A DNA stretch of 9,719 bases from CAIYXV01 sp035506255 (GTDB lineage Bacteria; Margulisbacteria; WOR-1; XYC2-FULL-46-14; WPAF01), in contig DATJPS010000066.1 of NCBI GenBank assembly GCA_035506255.1, positions 1 to 9,719 of the forward strand, written 5' to 3'. Numbering within the stretch: position 1 is the stretch's first letter; each line of letters begins with the position of its first letter. The translations under genes and the position numbers were made by a program. Shown here piece after piece: positions 1 through 6,176 of the stretch. The notes beneath the pieces were generated by a model that saw nothing but the letters and a program-made list of their open reading frames with translations, ran no database searches and was not told the DNA's origin.

Positions 1-57
1 GACCTTCTCCTTGAAAAGGAGAAGGGGGACCATTGCCGCAGGCAATGGTGGATGAGG
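1..57. repeat. Dispersed palindromic repeat, copy 1 (two hairpins)
   Basis: This 57-bp element aligns without gaps to positions 9622-9678. The first 30 bases differ at only two positions, and the last 9 bases are identical apart from the variable middle. Positions 3-12 and 16-25 form a perfect 10-bp stem with a GAA loop. Positions 30-37 and 41-48 form a perfect 8-bp stem with a GCA loop. The conserved tail is GGTGGATGAGG. It ends directly against the stop codon of the minus-strand oxidase gene, so it would form the immediate 3' end of that mRNA. There is no T-tract, so a classical intrinsic terminator is not supported. A REP/MITE-like element or an mRNA-end stabiliser fits better. The window begins at its first base, so the element may extend further left. 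Confidence 0.8.
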
Positions 58-1497
58 TTATAGCAGTTCTTCCGGGAAGATATTGCCGCGGTTCAAAACG
101 CAGGCGGGATCGAAATATTTTTTCACGCGGACCATCTCCGCGATCCCTTTTTCGCCGTACATTTCTTTTAGATAATCGTGTTTGATCTTGCCGATGCCGT
201 GCTCGGCGGAACAGGTGCCGCCCAGCGACACCGCTTTCTTTACGAACCTCATGATGATCTCTTTTGCCAGCGGGACATCCGTTTGAGTACGGGGGACCAG
301 GTTGACATGCAGATGGTTCTGCCCGATGTGGCCGAACTTGACCCAGAATATGCGGTCGCTTACCGGAACAAGTTCTGAATTGTAATAATCGAACATTTCT
401 CTGAACTTATCGTCCGGTACGGCGATATCGGAAGCGAACTTCACGGTGTTATGCTTTTTGAACTCGTCGTTGATGTGCTCCGGCATGGCGTGACGGAATT
501 TCCTGAGATCTTCTTTCTGCTTTTCGTTCATCCCCAGCCAGGCATCGTCGATCTTAACTTTATGTTTTTCGAGCGCCGCCGCCCATTGGTCAAGATAAGA
601 TGATCCGTTCTCTTCGGTTATTTCCGTTTCCAGATATACCGCGGCGCCGGAACCATTCGGCAAGAGCGGGTGATCCAGCCTCAACAGTTCAAGCGAGTTC
701 CGGTCAAAATATTCGAGCGTCAGCGCGTCGCGTTTTCTCGCTTCGATAACGAAGTCGAACGCTTCCTTTTCGTCCGGAAAGAACGCGATGATGTCGAAAG
801 TATCGCGGAACCTGGGAATAAGGCCGACCTCGATCTCGGTAACGACGCCCAGCGTCCCCTCCGAGCCGATGAACAGGTCGAGCAGGTCCATGTCGGGCTG
901 GCTGTAATATCCTGCTTCGTTCTTGACCTGGGGCATTGCGTAATCCGTAATCCGTAATCCGTAATGCGTATTATTGAATTGGGAATCTTTTACCCTGAAT
1001 TTCGGAGAACGATTGATATTAAGGACTTCGCCGGTCGAGAGGACGATCTTCAGGCGGCGGACCCAATCGCGGGTCGCGCCAAATTTTAAGCTTCGCGAGC
1101 CGGATGCATTGGTGGCGACGGTCCCGCCGATAAAGGCGGTGGCCTCGGTGGGGTCGGGGGGATAGAGCAGTCCGGCCTTTTTCAGCTCCGCATCCAGCTT
1201 CTCCAGTGTTACCGCCGGCTGGACGGTCGCGGATCTCTTTGCCGGGTCGATGTCGATGATCCGTTCAAGCTTTTCCATACCCAACAGCCAGCCGCCGAAC
1301 GGAATACAGCCGCCGGTGGTACCCGTGGTCCCGCCGGAGACGGTAAGCCGGATCCCTTTGGCGGAACATTCTTTGATCGCGTCCTTTATCTCCGCTTCGT
1401 TTACCGGCAGGAGCAGTCCATCCGCATGTCCGCCTTTAAGATTTGAGGAATCCTCAAGGTAGGATAAAATGGCGGACTGGTCGGTTTTTTTGAGCAT
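58..1497 (-). CDS. FAD-binding oxidase, GlcD / D-lactate dehydrogenase family
   Basis: A 479-residue flavoprotein of the VAO/PCMH superfamily, which oxidises a 2-hydroxyacid such as glycolate or D-lactate to the 2-oxoacid; the substrate cannot be read from sequence. The FAD-binding domain covers about residues 28-215. It contains VSGGTTGTTGG (53-63, FAD pyrophosphate loop), PPDPTEATAFIGGTVATNASG (113-133) and GSEGTLGVVTE (211-221). The FAD-oxidase C-terminal domain follows (about 217-475), with HIGQNHLH (390-397, putative metal/substrate histidines) and SAEHGIG (430-436). Length is normal for GlcD-like proteins. No signal peptide or membrane segment is seen, so it is probably cytosolic or peripheral. 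Residues about 176-187 are encoded by an in-frame heptamer array just before the conserved VKNEAGYY segment. The ATG at 1497 is chosen because an extended -10 box lies 5 nt upstream, implying a leaderless mRNA. It is divergent from nusA, and no GlcE/GlcF partner is in the window. Confidence 0.88.
   Translation of the reverse strand: MLKKTDQSAILSYLEDSSNLKGGHADGLLLPVNEAEIKDAIKECSAKGIRLTVSGGTTGTTGGCIPFGGWLLGMEKLERIIDIDPAKRSATVQPAVTLEKLDAELKKAGLLYPPDPTEATAFIGGTVATNASGSRSLKFGATRDWVRRLKIVLSTGEVLNINRSPKFRVKDSQFNNTHYGLRITDYAMPQVKNEAGYYSQPDMDLLDLFIGSEGTLGVVTEIEVGLIPRFRDTFDIIAFFPDEKEAFDFVIEARKRDALTLEYFDRNSLELLRLDHPLLPNGSGAAVYLETEITEENGSSYLDQWAAALEKHKVKIDDAWLGMNEKQKEDLRKFRHAMPEHINDEFKKHNTVKFASDIAVPDDKFREMFDYYNSELVPVSDRIFWVKFGHIGQNHLHVNLVPRTQTDVPLAKEIIMRFVKKAVSLGGTCSAEHGIGKIKHDYLKEMYGEKGIAEMVRVKKYFDPACVLNRGNIFPEELL
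937..971. repeat. 7-bp tandem array inside the FAD oxidase gene
   Basis: Five 7-bp units read on the + strand as TGCGTAA, three times TCCGTAA, then TGCGTAT. On the coding (minus) strand this has no stop codon and gives THYGLRITDYA (about residues 177-187). Because 7 and 3 are coprime, three units encode the same cyclic heptapeptide (ITDYGLR) in every frame. The array sits in a loop before the conserved VKNEAGYY block of the FAD domain. The unit length and NNCGKAA core are shared with arrays at 6148-6175 and 6448-6475. Confidence 0.85.
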
Positions 1498-1502
1498 GAT
1501 AC

Positions 1503-1511
1503 ATTATATCA
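1503..1511 (-). promoter_or_regulatory. Extended -10 promoter for the FAD oxidase (leaderless)
   Basis: Read on the minus strand, the sequence is TGATATAAT, a perfect TGn extended -10 box with consensus TATAAT. Only GTATC separates it from the ATG at 1497, so the transcript should begin at or within a base of the start codon. No Shine-Dalgarno can fit. No convincing -35 hexamer is found 16-18 bp upstream, which is acceptable for extended -10 promoters. Inferred from sequence only. Confidence 0.55.
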
Positions 1512-1535
1512 CGGGATGATTTTATAAATGATGCC

Positions 1536-1564
1536 TTGCCTATGGTCTTGTGCAATGGTATAAT
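1536..1564 (+). promoter_or_regulatory. Sigma70-type promoter of the nusA operon
   Basis: The -35 hexamer TTGCCT (1536-1541) and the consensus -10 TATAAT (1559-1564) are separated by an ideal 17 bp. An AT-rich stretch just upstream (1518-1530) could serve as an UP element. The predicted start is near 1571, giving a leader of about 64 nt before nusA. It lies back to back with the minus-strand promoter at 1503-1511. This argues that the ATG at 1542 and the in-frame TTG at 1536 are not translation starts. Confidence 0.75.
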
Positions 1565-1596
1565 AGATATAAAGTTAATACCCTTAAAGACCAGGG

Positions 1597-1625
1597 GCGC
1601 AGAAAATGCGCTTTTTGTGTTTTTT
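1597..1625 (+). terminator. Terminator-like hairpin in the nusA leader (candidate attenuator)
   Basis: GCGCA (1597-1601), loop GAAAA and TGCGC (1607-1611) form a 5-bp GC-rich stem. It is followed by five T, GTG and six T. Extra G-T wobble pairs could lengthen the stem through 1594-1596. A second small stem, CCCT (1581-1584) with AGGG (1593-1596), sits immediately before it. The U-rich tract runs directly into the nusA Shine-Dalgarno at 1626. The neighbouring gene upstream is divergent, so only the nusA transcript itself would meet this hairpin. That makes attenuation more likely than end-of-operon termination. The short stem and interrupted T-tract suggest a weak terminator. Confidence 0.55.
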
Positions 1626-1630
1626 GGAGG
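1626..1630 (+). promoter_or_regulatory. Shine-Dalgarno of nusA (fixes the start)
   Basis: GGAGG is a perfect anti-16S match, 4 nt before the ATG at 1635. It settles the nusA start over upstream in-frame codons, which fall in the promoter and untranslated leader. The resulting N-terminus (MKKTPNFKSMFEEIEKERGI) is typical of NusA. Confidence 0.8.
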
Positions 1631-1634
1631 ATTT

Positions 1635-2651
1635 ATGAAAAAGACGCCAAATTTTAAATCAATGTTCGAGGAGATAGAAAAGGAGCGGGGAATCAAGGAA
1701 GCTGACCTGATCGCCGCCCTTAAAGATGCTCTCCTGACTGCGGCCAAGAAGCGGATCGAACATACCGAGAACCTGGAAGTAGATATCGCCGAGGATGGCG
1801 GGGTAAAGATCATCGACAAGGAGACCGGAAAAGAAGTAACCCCGTCCGATTTCGGCCGCATCGCCGCCCAGACCGCCAAGCAGGTCATCGTCCAGCGGCT
1901 GCGCGAGGCGGAAAAGGAAATGTCGTTCAACGAATACCACGATAAAGTGGGGGAACTGGTGATCGGGACGGTTCAGCGGCAGGAATATTCCGGCTATCTG
2001 GTCAACCTGGGAAAACTTGAAACGTTCCTTGCCAATCAGGACGTGATCCCGGGAGAGACGCTGAGGCCGAAAGAAAAGGTAAAAGTGCTGATCTCGGAGG
2101 TCAAGCGGACCGGGAAAGGGCCGATGGTCATCATTTCCCGGACCCATCCCGATTTTATCCGCAAGCTTTTTGAGTCCGAGATCCCTGAGTTTTCGCAGGG
2201 AATACTGGAGATCAAGGGGATCGCGCGCGAGCCGGGGCGGCGGACAAAGGTGGCCGTCATTTCCCATGATCCCGACGTCGGGGCGGTGGGTACCTGCATC
2301 GGGCCGATGGGTTCCCGGATCCAGACCATCACCCGCGAAGTGAAGAGCGAACGGATCGACGTGATCGAATGGTCCGACAAACCGGACACTTTCATCGCCA
2401 ATGCGCTCGCGCCGGCCAAATCGGTAAAGGTGAAGCTGATCCCGGGCGAGAGCGCCTGCAAGGTAATTATCCCGGAAAAAGAGCTTTCGCTGGCGATCGG
2501 CAAGGACGGGCAGAACGTCCGCCTGGCGGCCAAACTGACCGGCTATAAGATAGATATCGTTTCTGAGGAAAAACTGGCAGAGGAAAAGGCGGCAAAAGCG
2601 GCGGAGAAGGAAGCCGCGGAAGCTGCCGAGAAGAAAGGAACCGAGGAATAA
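1635..2651 (+). CDS. nusA: Transcription termination/antitermination factor NusA
   Basis: A 338-residue RNA polymerase-binding factor that promotes pausing and hairpin-dependent termination and takes part in antitermination. The N-terminal RNAP-binding domain is about residues 1-102, with the signature FGRIAAQTAKQVI (73-85). The S1 domain is about 105-170. KH1 carries VGTCIGPMGSRI (218-229), and KH2 carries LSLAIGKDGQNVRLA (284-298). The last 28 residues are an Ala/Glu/Lys-rich tail. The N-terminal domain looks short: the stretch between LEVDIAEDGG and the FGRIAAQTAK motif is about 30 residues shorter than in typical homologues by memory-based comparison. There are no C-terminal acidic repeats, as in most non-gammaproteobacterial NusA. 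It is the first gene of the operon, without rimP upstream. Its final GAG GAA codons serve as the infB Shine-Dalgarno, and its stop is directly followed by the infB start. Confidence 0.96.
   Translation: MKKTPNFKSMFEEIEKERGIKEADLIAALKDALLTAAKKRIEHTENLEVDIAEDGGVKIIDKETGKEVTPSDFGRIAAQTAKQVIVQRLREAEKEMSFNEYHDKVGELVIGTVQRQEYSGYLVNLGKLETFLANQDVIPGETLRPKEKVKVLISEVKRTGKGPMVIISRTHPDFIRKLFESEIPEFSQGILEIKGIAREPGRRTKVAVISHDPDVGAVGTCIGPMGSRIQTITREVKSERIDVIEWSDKPDTFIANALAPAKSVKVKLIPGESACKVIIPEKELSLAIGKDGQNVRLAAKLTGYKIDIVSEEKLAEEKAAKAAEKEAAEAAEKKGTEE
2644..2648 (+). promoter_or_regulatory. Shine-Dalgarno for the TTG start of infB, inside nusA
   Basis: GAGGA, embedded in the last Glu codons of nusA, lies 3 nt before the TTG at 2652; counted from the GAGG core the gap is 4 nt. 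The nusA TAA (2649-2651) and infB TTG (2652-2654) are contiguous. Translation of infB is therefore probably coupled to termination on nusA. Confidence 0.6.
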
Positions 2652-4787
2652 TTGGCAAGTAAAAAGATAAAAGTAAGCGATCTGGCGAAAGAACTGGGCA
2701 AGACCTCCAAAGAACTGCTCAAGGTACTGGCGGAACTTGGCGTTAGTGCCAAATCCGCGGTCTCGTCAATAGAAGAGGAATCGGCGAAGGTAGTGCGCGA
2801 GCTTCTGGCGCCCAAAAAAGAAGCGCCCGCCAAACCGGCTCCGTCCGCGGCTCCCGCGCCTAAATCGGCAGTTGCCGCCAAACCGGCGGCCGCGAAACCC
2901 TTAGCGCCTAAACCGGAAGCACCCAAAAAGGAATCAATACCGGCCGCTCCTAAAAAAGAACCTCCAGTAGTAAAAGAGGTCGCGGCACCGCCGCCGCCAC
3001 CACCGCCTCCGCCCGTGCCGGAACCCCCCAAGCTCAAGAACATCCGGATCGCGGACGACGGCATAGTGCTGAAGGAACTTTCGGACAAGCTGGGAGCTAA
3101 AGTTTCCGACCTGATCAAAGAACTCCTAAAAAAGGGAGTGATGGCGACCATCAACCAGAAGATATCTTTCGATATCGCGAAAGACATCTCCCTGCCGTTC
3201 GGGTTCGAGATCGAAGCGATCGAGAAACCGCCGGCGGCGCAGAAGCATGAGATCTTTTCCCTGGAAGTGGAGGACAAATCGAAACTTAAGGTCCGCCCGC
3301 CGGTCGTGACCGTGATGGGCCACGTTGACCACGGCAAGACCAAACTGCTCGATGCCATCCGTTCGACCAAAGTGGCCGAATCGGAAGCGGGCGGTATCAC
3401 CCAGCATATCGGCGCCTACCAGGTGCACGCCAAAGGGAAAAAGATAACCTTCCTCGATACGCCTGGCCATGAGGCGTTCACCGCGCTGCGCGCGCGGGGC
3501 GCCAAAGTGACCGACCTGGCGGTACTGGTGGTGGCCGCGGACGACGGCGTCATGCCGCAGACGGTGGAAGCGGCCGACCACGCCAAGGCGGCCGGCGTCC
3601 CGATTATTGTCGCTATTAATAAAGTGGACAAGCCCGAAGCGAACATCGACCGGGTAAAGCAGCAGCTTTCATCGGAGCTCGGCCTGCAACCGGAAGATTG
3701 GGGCGGACAAACCGTAACCGTACCCATTTCCGCCAAACAGAAGACCGGCATCGACGAACTGCTCGATATGATATTGCTGATCGCCGAAATGGCGGAACTG
3801 AAGGCCGATCCGTCGGCGAAAGCCGTGGGAGTGGTTGTGGAATCGAGGCTTGACAAGGGGCAGGGACCGGTGGCGACGGTGCTGATCAAGAACGGAACGC
3901 TCCACGTGGGCGATTGTTACGTCATCGGCGGCACTTACGGCAAGGTAAGGGCGCTGATATCGGACAAAGGCGAGAGGATGCAGAAGGCCGGCCCTTCGAC
4001 GCCGGTGCTGGTGCTCGGGACTTCCGAAGTCCCACGGCCCGGCGATCTTTTACAGGTGGTCGGGTCCGAACCGGAAGCGCGCCAGCTGGCCGAACAGCTG
4101 AAAGAGACCCAGGTGAAGCTTGGGCAGCGGGCGGCGCAGACGCTGGAAGATATATCCCAGAACATCGAAAAGGGCGAGCAGATCGACCTGAAATTGATCA
4201 TCAAGTCGGATGTGAGGGGATCGCTCGAAGCGTTGATCAAATCGCTGGGCGAGCTTAACGTTTCGGGCAAGCGGGTGGAGATCATCCACCACGGCGTGGG
4301 GAATATCAACGAATCGGACATCCTGCTGGCGGAGGCGAGCAACGCGATCGTGGTCGGCTTTAACGTCGATACCGAAACGCGGGCCAAGGAGTTGGCGGAG
4401 AGCGAAGGGATAGAGATCCGCCTCTACAATATCATTTACAAGCTGCTGGACGACGTGAAGCTGGCGCTGGCCGGAACGCTGAAAGTGGAATACGAGGAAG
4501 TGACGATCGGCAAGGCGGAAGTGCGGGCGACTTTCAGGTATTCCAAAGTGGGCGTGATTGCCGGCTGCTTTGTCCTTTCCGGAAAGCTCATAAGAGGGGC
4601 GGGGCTGCGCATCTTCCGCGGGAACGAAAAGATATACGACGGCAAGCTGGAGTCGCTCAAGCGCATCAAGGAGGACGTTAAGGAAGTGGCGGAGGGGTAC
4701 GAGTGCGGGGTGGCGGTAATCGGATACGAGGATTTCAAGGTCGGGGACACGCTTGAGTGCTTCGAGAAAAGAGAGAAAGCGAGATAG
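2652..4787 (+). CDS. infB: Translation initiation factor IF-2
   Basis: A 711-residue GTPase that places fMet-tRNA on the 30S subunit and promotes subunit joining. An IF2-N module covers about residues 4-52, then an Ala/Pro/Lys-rich linker (54-127) containing nine consecutive prolines (113-121), and a second IF2-N module (about 129-180). The GTPase domain (about 215-383) has G1 GHVDHGKT (223-230), G2 GGITQHIG (247-254), G3 DTPGH (269-273), G4 NKVD (323-326) and G5 SAK (360-362). Domain II is about 388-475, C1 about 510-610, and C2 about 615-705, including GYECGVAV (682-689) in the initiator-tRNA-binding barrel. All catalytic motifs are intact. The TTG start is supported by a Shine-Dalgarno and the canonical N-terminus. 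It directly abuts nusA with no ylxR or ylxQ between, and is followed 3 nt later by rbfA. Confidence 0.97.
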   Translation: MASKKIKVSDLAKELGKTSKELLKVLAELGVSAKSAVSSIEEESAKVVRELLAPKKEAPAKPAPSAAPAPKSAVAAKPAAAKPLAPKPEAPKKESIPAAPKKEPPVVKEVAAPPPPPPPPPVPEPPKLKNIRIADDGIVLKELSDKLGAKVSDLIKELLKKGVMATINQKISFDIAKDISLPFGFEIEAIEKPPAAQKHEIFSLEVEDKSKLKVRPPVVTVMGHVDHGKTKLLDAIRSTKVAESEAGGITQHIGAYQVHAKGKKITFLDTPGHEAFTALRARGAKVTDLAVLVVAADDGVMPQTVEAADHAKAAGVPIIVAINKVDKPEANIDRVKQQLSSELGLQPEDWGGQTVTVPISAKQKTGIDELLDMILLIAEMAELKADPSAKAVGVVVESRLDKGQGPVATVLIKNGTLHVGDCYVIGGTYGKVRALISDKGERMQKAGPSTPVLVLGTSEVPRPGDLLQVVGSEPEARQLAEQLKETQVKLGQRAAQTLEDISQNIEKGEQIDLKLIIKSDVRGSLEALIKSLGELNVSGKRVEIIHHGVGNINESDILLAEASNAIVVGFNVDTETRAKELAESEGIEIRLYNIIYKLLDDVKLALAGTLKVEYEEVTIGKAEVRATFRYSKVGVIAGCFVLSGKLIRGAGLRIFRGNEKIYDGKLESLKRIKEDVKEVAEGYECGVAVIGYEDFKVGDTLECFEKREKAR

Positions 4788-4790
4788 GAT

Positions 4791-5213
4791 ATGACCAGGC
4801 CGGAGCGAGTGGGAGAACTGATAAAGGAAGAGATAAGCCGGATCGTGAGGGAGCGGGTATCCGACCCGCGGATCGGGTTCATGTCGGTGACCAATGTCGA
4901 AGTTTCGCCCGACCTTAAGAACGCCAAGATATTCGTCAGCGTGCTGGGCGACAAGCAGGAGCGGGAAAAGACCTTCGAAGGGCTCCGCAGCGCCACCTCG
5001 TTCATTCGCGGCCAGCTGGGGCACGTGCTCAAACTCCGCTTCGTACCCGAGATCATATTCGTCCACGACAAATCGATCGAACGCGGCAGCCGGGTGCTGG
5101 CGATCATGAACAAGCTTACCCGCGAGGCGGAAGAAGGCCGCAAGCTGGTAAAGCAGAAGAAAGAATCCGGTCCAAACAGATCGGGTACAGGCAAAAGTGG
5201 CAGACGTTCTTGA
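4791..5213 (+). CDS. rbfA: Ribosome-binding factor A
   Basis: A 140-residue KH-fold protein that binds the immature 30S subunit near the 5' end of 16S rRNA and helps late maturation and cold adaptation. Family signatures are visible: RPERVGELIKEEISRIV near the N-terminus, VSDPRIGFMSVTNVEVSPDLKNA (22-44), and the FVPEIIFVHDKS segment (83-94) before the C-terminal helix. The last 20 residues or so are basic and Ser/Gly-rich, probably a disordered rRNA-binding tail. Length is normal. The ATG lies 3 nt after the infB stop, with only a weak AGGA upstream, so translational coupling is likely. Its 3' end overlaps the next gene by 17 nt in another frame. Confidence 0.95.
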   Translation: MTRPERVGELIKEEISRIVRERVSDPRIGFMSVTNVEVSPDLKNAKIFVSVLGDKQEREKTFEGLRSATSFIRGQLGHVLKLRFVPEIIFVHDKSIERGSRVLAIMNKLTREAEEGRKLVKQKKESGPNRSGTGKSGRRS

Positions 5214-6147
5214 CCAGATAAAGGACCTTATCCTTTCTTCCCGCAAAATCATCATCGCGTGCCATGTTGACCCGGACGGCGACACGCTGGGGAGCATGAT
5301 CGCCTTGCGGCTGATCCTAAAGAAGCTGGGCAAGGATGCGGTGATGTTCTCTAACGACGGCGTTCCCAATACATATAAATTCCTTCCTTACGCGGCCGAG
5401 ATCGTGGATACAGCGCCGCGCCAGGAATTCGATCTGTTGATCACGGTCGATTCATCGGATATCACGCGTATCGGACGGCAGAAGATAACGGCTAAAAAGA
5501 CGATCAACATCGACCATCATCCGGACAACACCAACTTCGGAGATCTCAACTACGTAAAGATGATCTCGTCGGTGGCGGAGCAGATATATCATCTGATCAA
5601 GAAGTTCGAGTTGCCGCTCGACACCAAGATCGCGACCGCGCTTTATATTTCGATCATCACTGACACCGGCAACTTCCGGTATTCCAACACGCTCCCGTCC
5701 ACTTTTGAGATCGCCAAGGAACTGGTGGAAGCGGGAGCCAGTCCGGCGGATGCGGCGATGGCGGTATACGAGAACAAGCGGATGGAGGGGCTTAAGATAC
5801 TGGCCCACGCCCTGATGAGCGCGGAATCGCTGAAACAGGGAAAGGTGGTTTATTCGGTTATAACCCACCAGATGATGATGGATACCAAGGCGCGGGGGGA
5901 GGACCTGGTGGGGATAATCGACCATATCCGCTCGGTCAAGACCGCCGAGGTGGCGATACTCTTCCGCGAGGAGGAGCGCGACAAGTTCAAGATCAATTTC
6001 CGCAGCAAGGGAAAAGTGAACGTCAGCAACATCGCTCGCGCTTTCGGCGGCGGCGGACACTTTCAGGCGTCCGGCTGCCAGGCGGAGGGCGAGCTCGAAG
6101 AAGTTAAAAGCAAAGTACTCGATCTGGTGATGGCTGAATTTAAATAA
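5197..6147 (+). CDS. nrnA: DHH/DHHA1 phosphoesterase, NrnA-like (nanoRNase / pAp phosphatase)
   Basis: A 316-residue DHH-superfamily phosphoesterase. Relatives in this operon position (NrnA/YtqI type) degrade 2-5-nt RNAs and dephosphorylate pAp to AMP; some homologues act on cyclic dinucleotides or pApA. Metal-ligand motifs are HVDPDGD (23-29), VDSSD (84-88), DHH (106-108) and DTGNF (156-160). The DHHA1 substrate domain has INFRSKGKVNVS (266-277) and GGGGHFQASG (284-293). All expected active-site residues are present. The GTG start lies inside the rbfA 3' end (17-nt overlap), with a poor Shine-Dalgarno, and the N-terminus matches the family. Its stop is followed immediately by a heptamer array leading to truB. 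The family call is firm; the exact substrate is inferred from family and context. Confidence 0.9.
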   Translation: MADVLDQIKDLILSSRKIIIACHVDPDGDTLGSMIALRLILKKLGKDAVMFSNDGVPNTYKFLPYAAEIVDTAPRQEFDLLITVDSSDITRIGRQKITAKKTINIDHHPDNTNFGDLNYVKMISSVAEQIYHLIKKFELPLDTKIATALYISIITDTGNFRYSNTLPSTFEIAKELVEAGASPADAAMAVYENKRMEGLKILAHALMSAESLKQGKVVYSVITHQMMMDTKARGEDLVGIIDHIRSVKTAEVAILFREEERDKFKINFRSKGKVNVSNIARAFGGGGHFQASGCQAEGELEEVKSKVLDLVMAEFK

Positions 6148-6175
6148 CCCGTAATTCGTAAGCCGTAACCCGTAA
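6148..6175. repeat. 7-bp tandem array filling the nrnA-truB spacer
   Basis: Four 7-bp units (CCCGTAA, TTCGTAA, GCCGTAA, CCCGTAA) fill the spacer completely, from the base after the nrnA stop to 2 nt before the truB ATG. On the + strand the units carry TAA in every frame. No Shine-Dalgarno-like sequence remains in front of truB. The NNCGTAA units match the array at 937-971. Confidence 0.8.
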
Positions 6176-6176
6176 T

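Noticed and set aside
937..971. Heptamer arrays as a CRISPR or a phase-variable tract
   Set aside because: Units are 7 bp with no spacers, so not CRISPR. Phase variation is possible in principle, but units are imperfect and loss or gain of one unit would break an enzyme; there is no direct evidence.
1518..1530. TTTATAAA palindrome between the divergent promoters as a repressor operator
   Set aside because: An 8-bp AT palindrome is likely by chance in an AT-rich intergenic region, and no second copy is present; an UP-element role is equally possible.
1536..1634. N-terminal extension of NusA by 33 residues from an upstream in-frame TTG
   Set aside because: The extension covers the promoter -10 box and the hairpin; GGAGG and the family N-terminus point to the ATG at 1635.
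2543..3400. A 285-codon minus-strand frame with a glycine-rich run
   Set aside because: The glycine run is just the reverse complement of the IF2 polyproline codons; the rest has no family resemblance.
4050..5369. A 439-codon open frame on the minus strand antisense to infB and rbfA
   Set aside because: It lies wholly opposite conserved genes, shows no recognisable motif and has the biased composition of an antisense shadow in GC-rich DNA.
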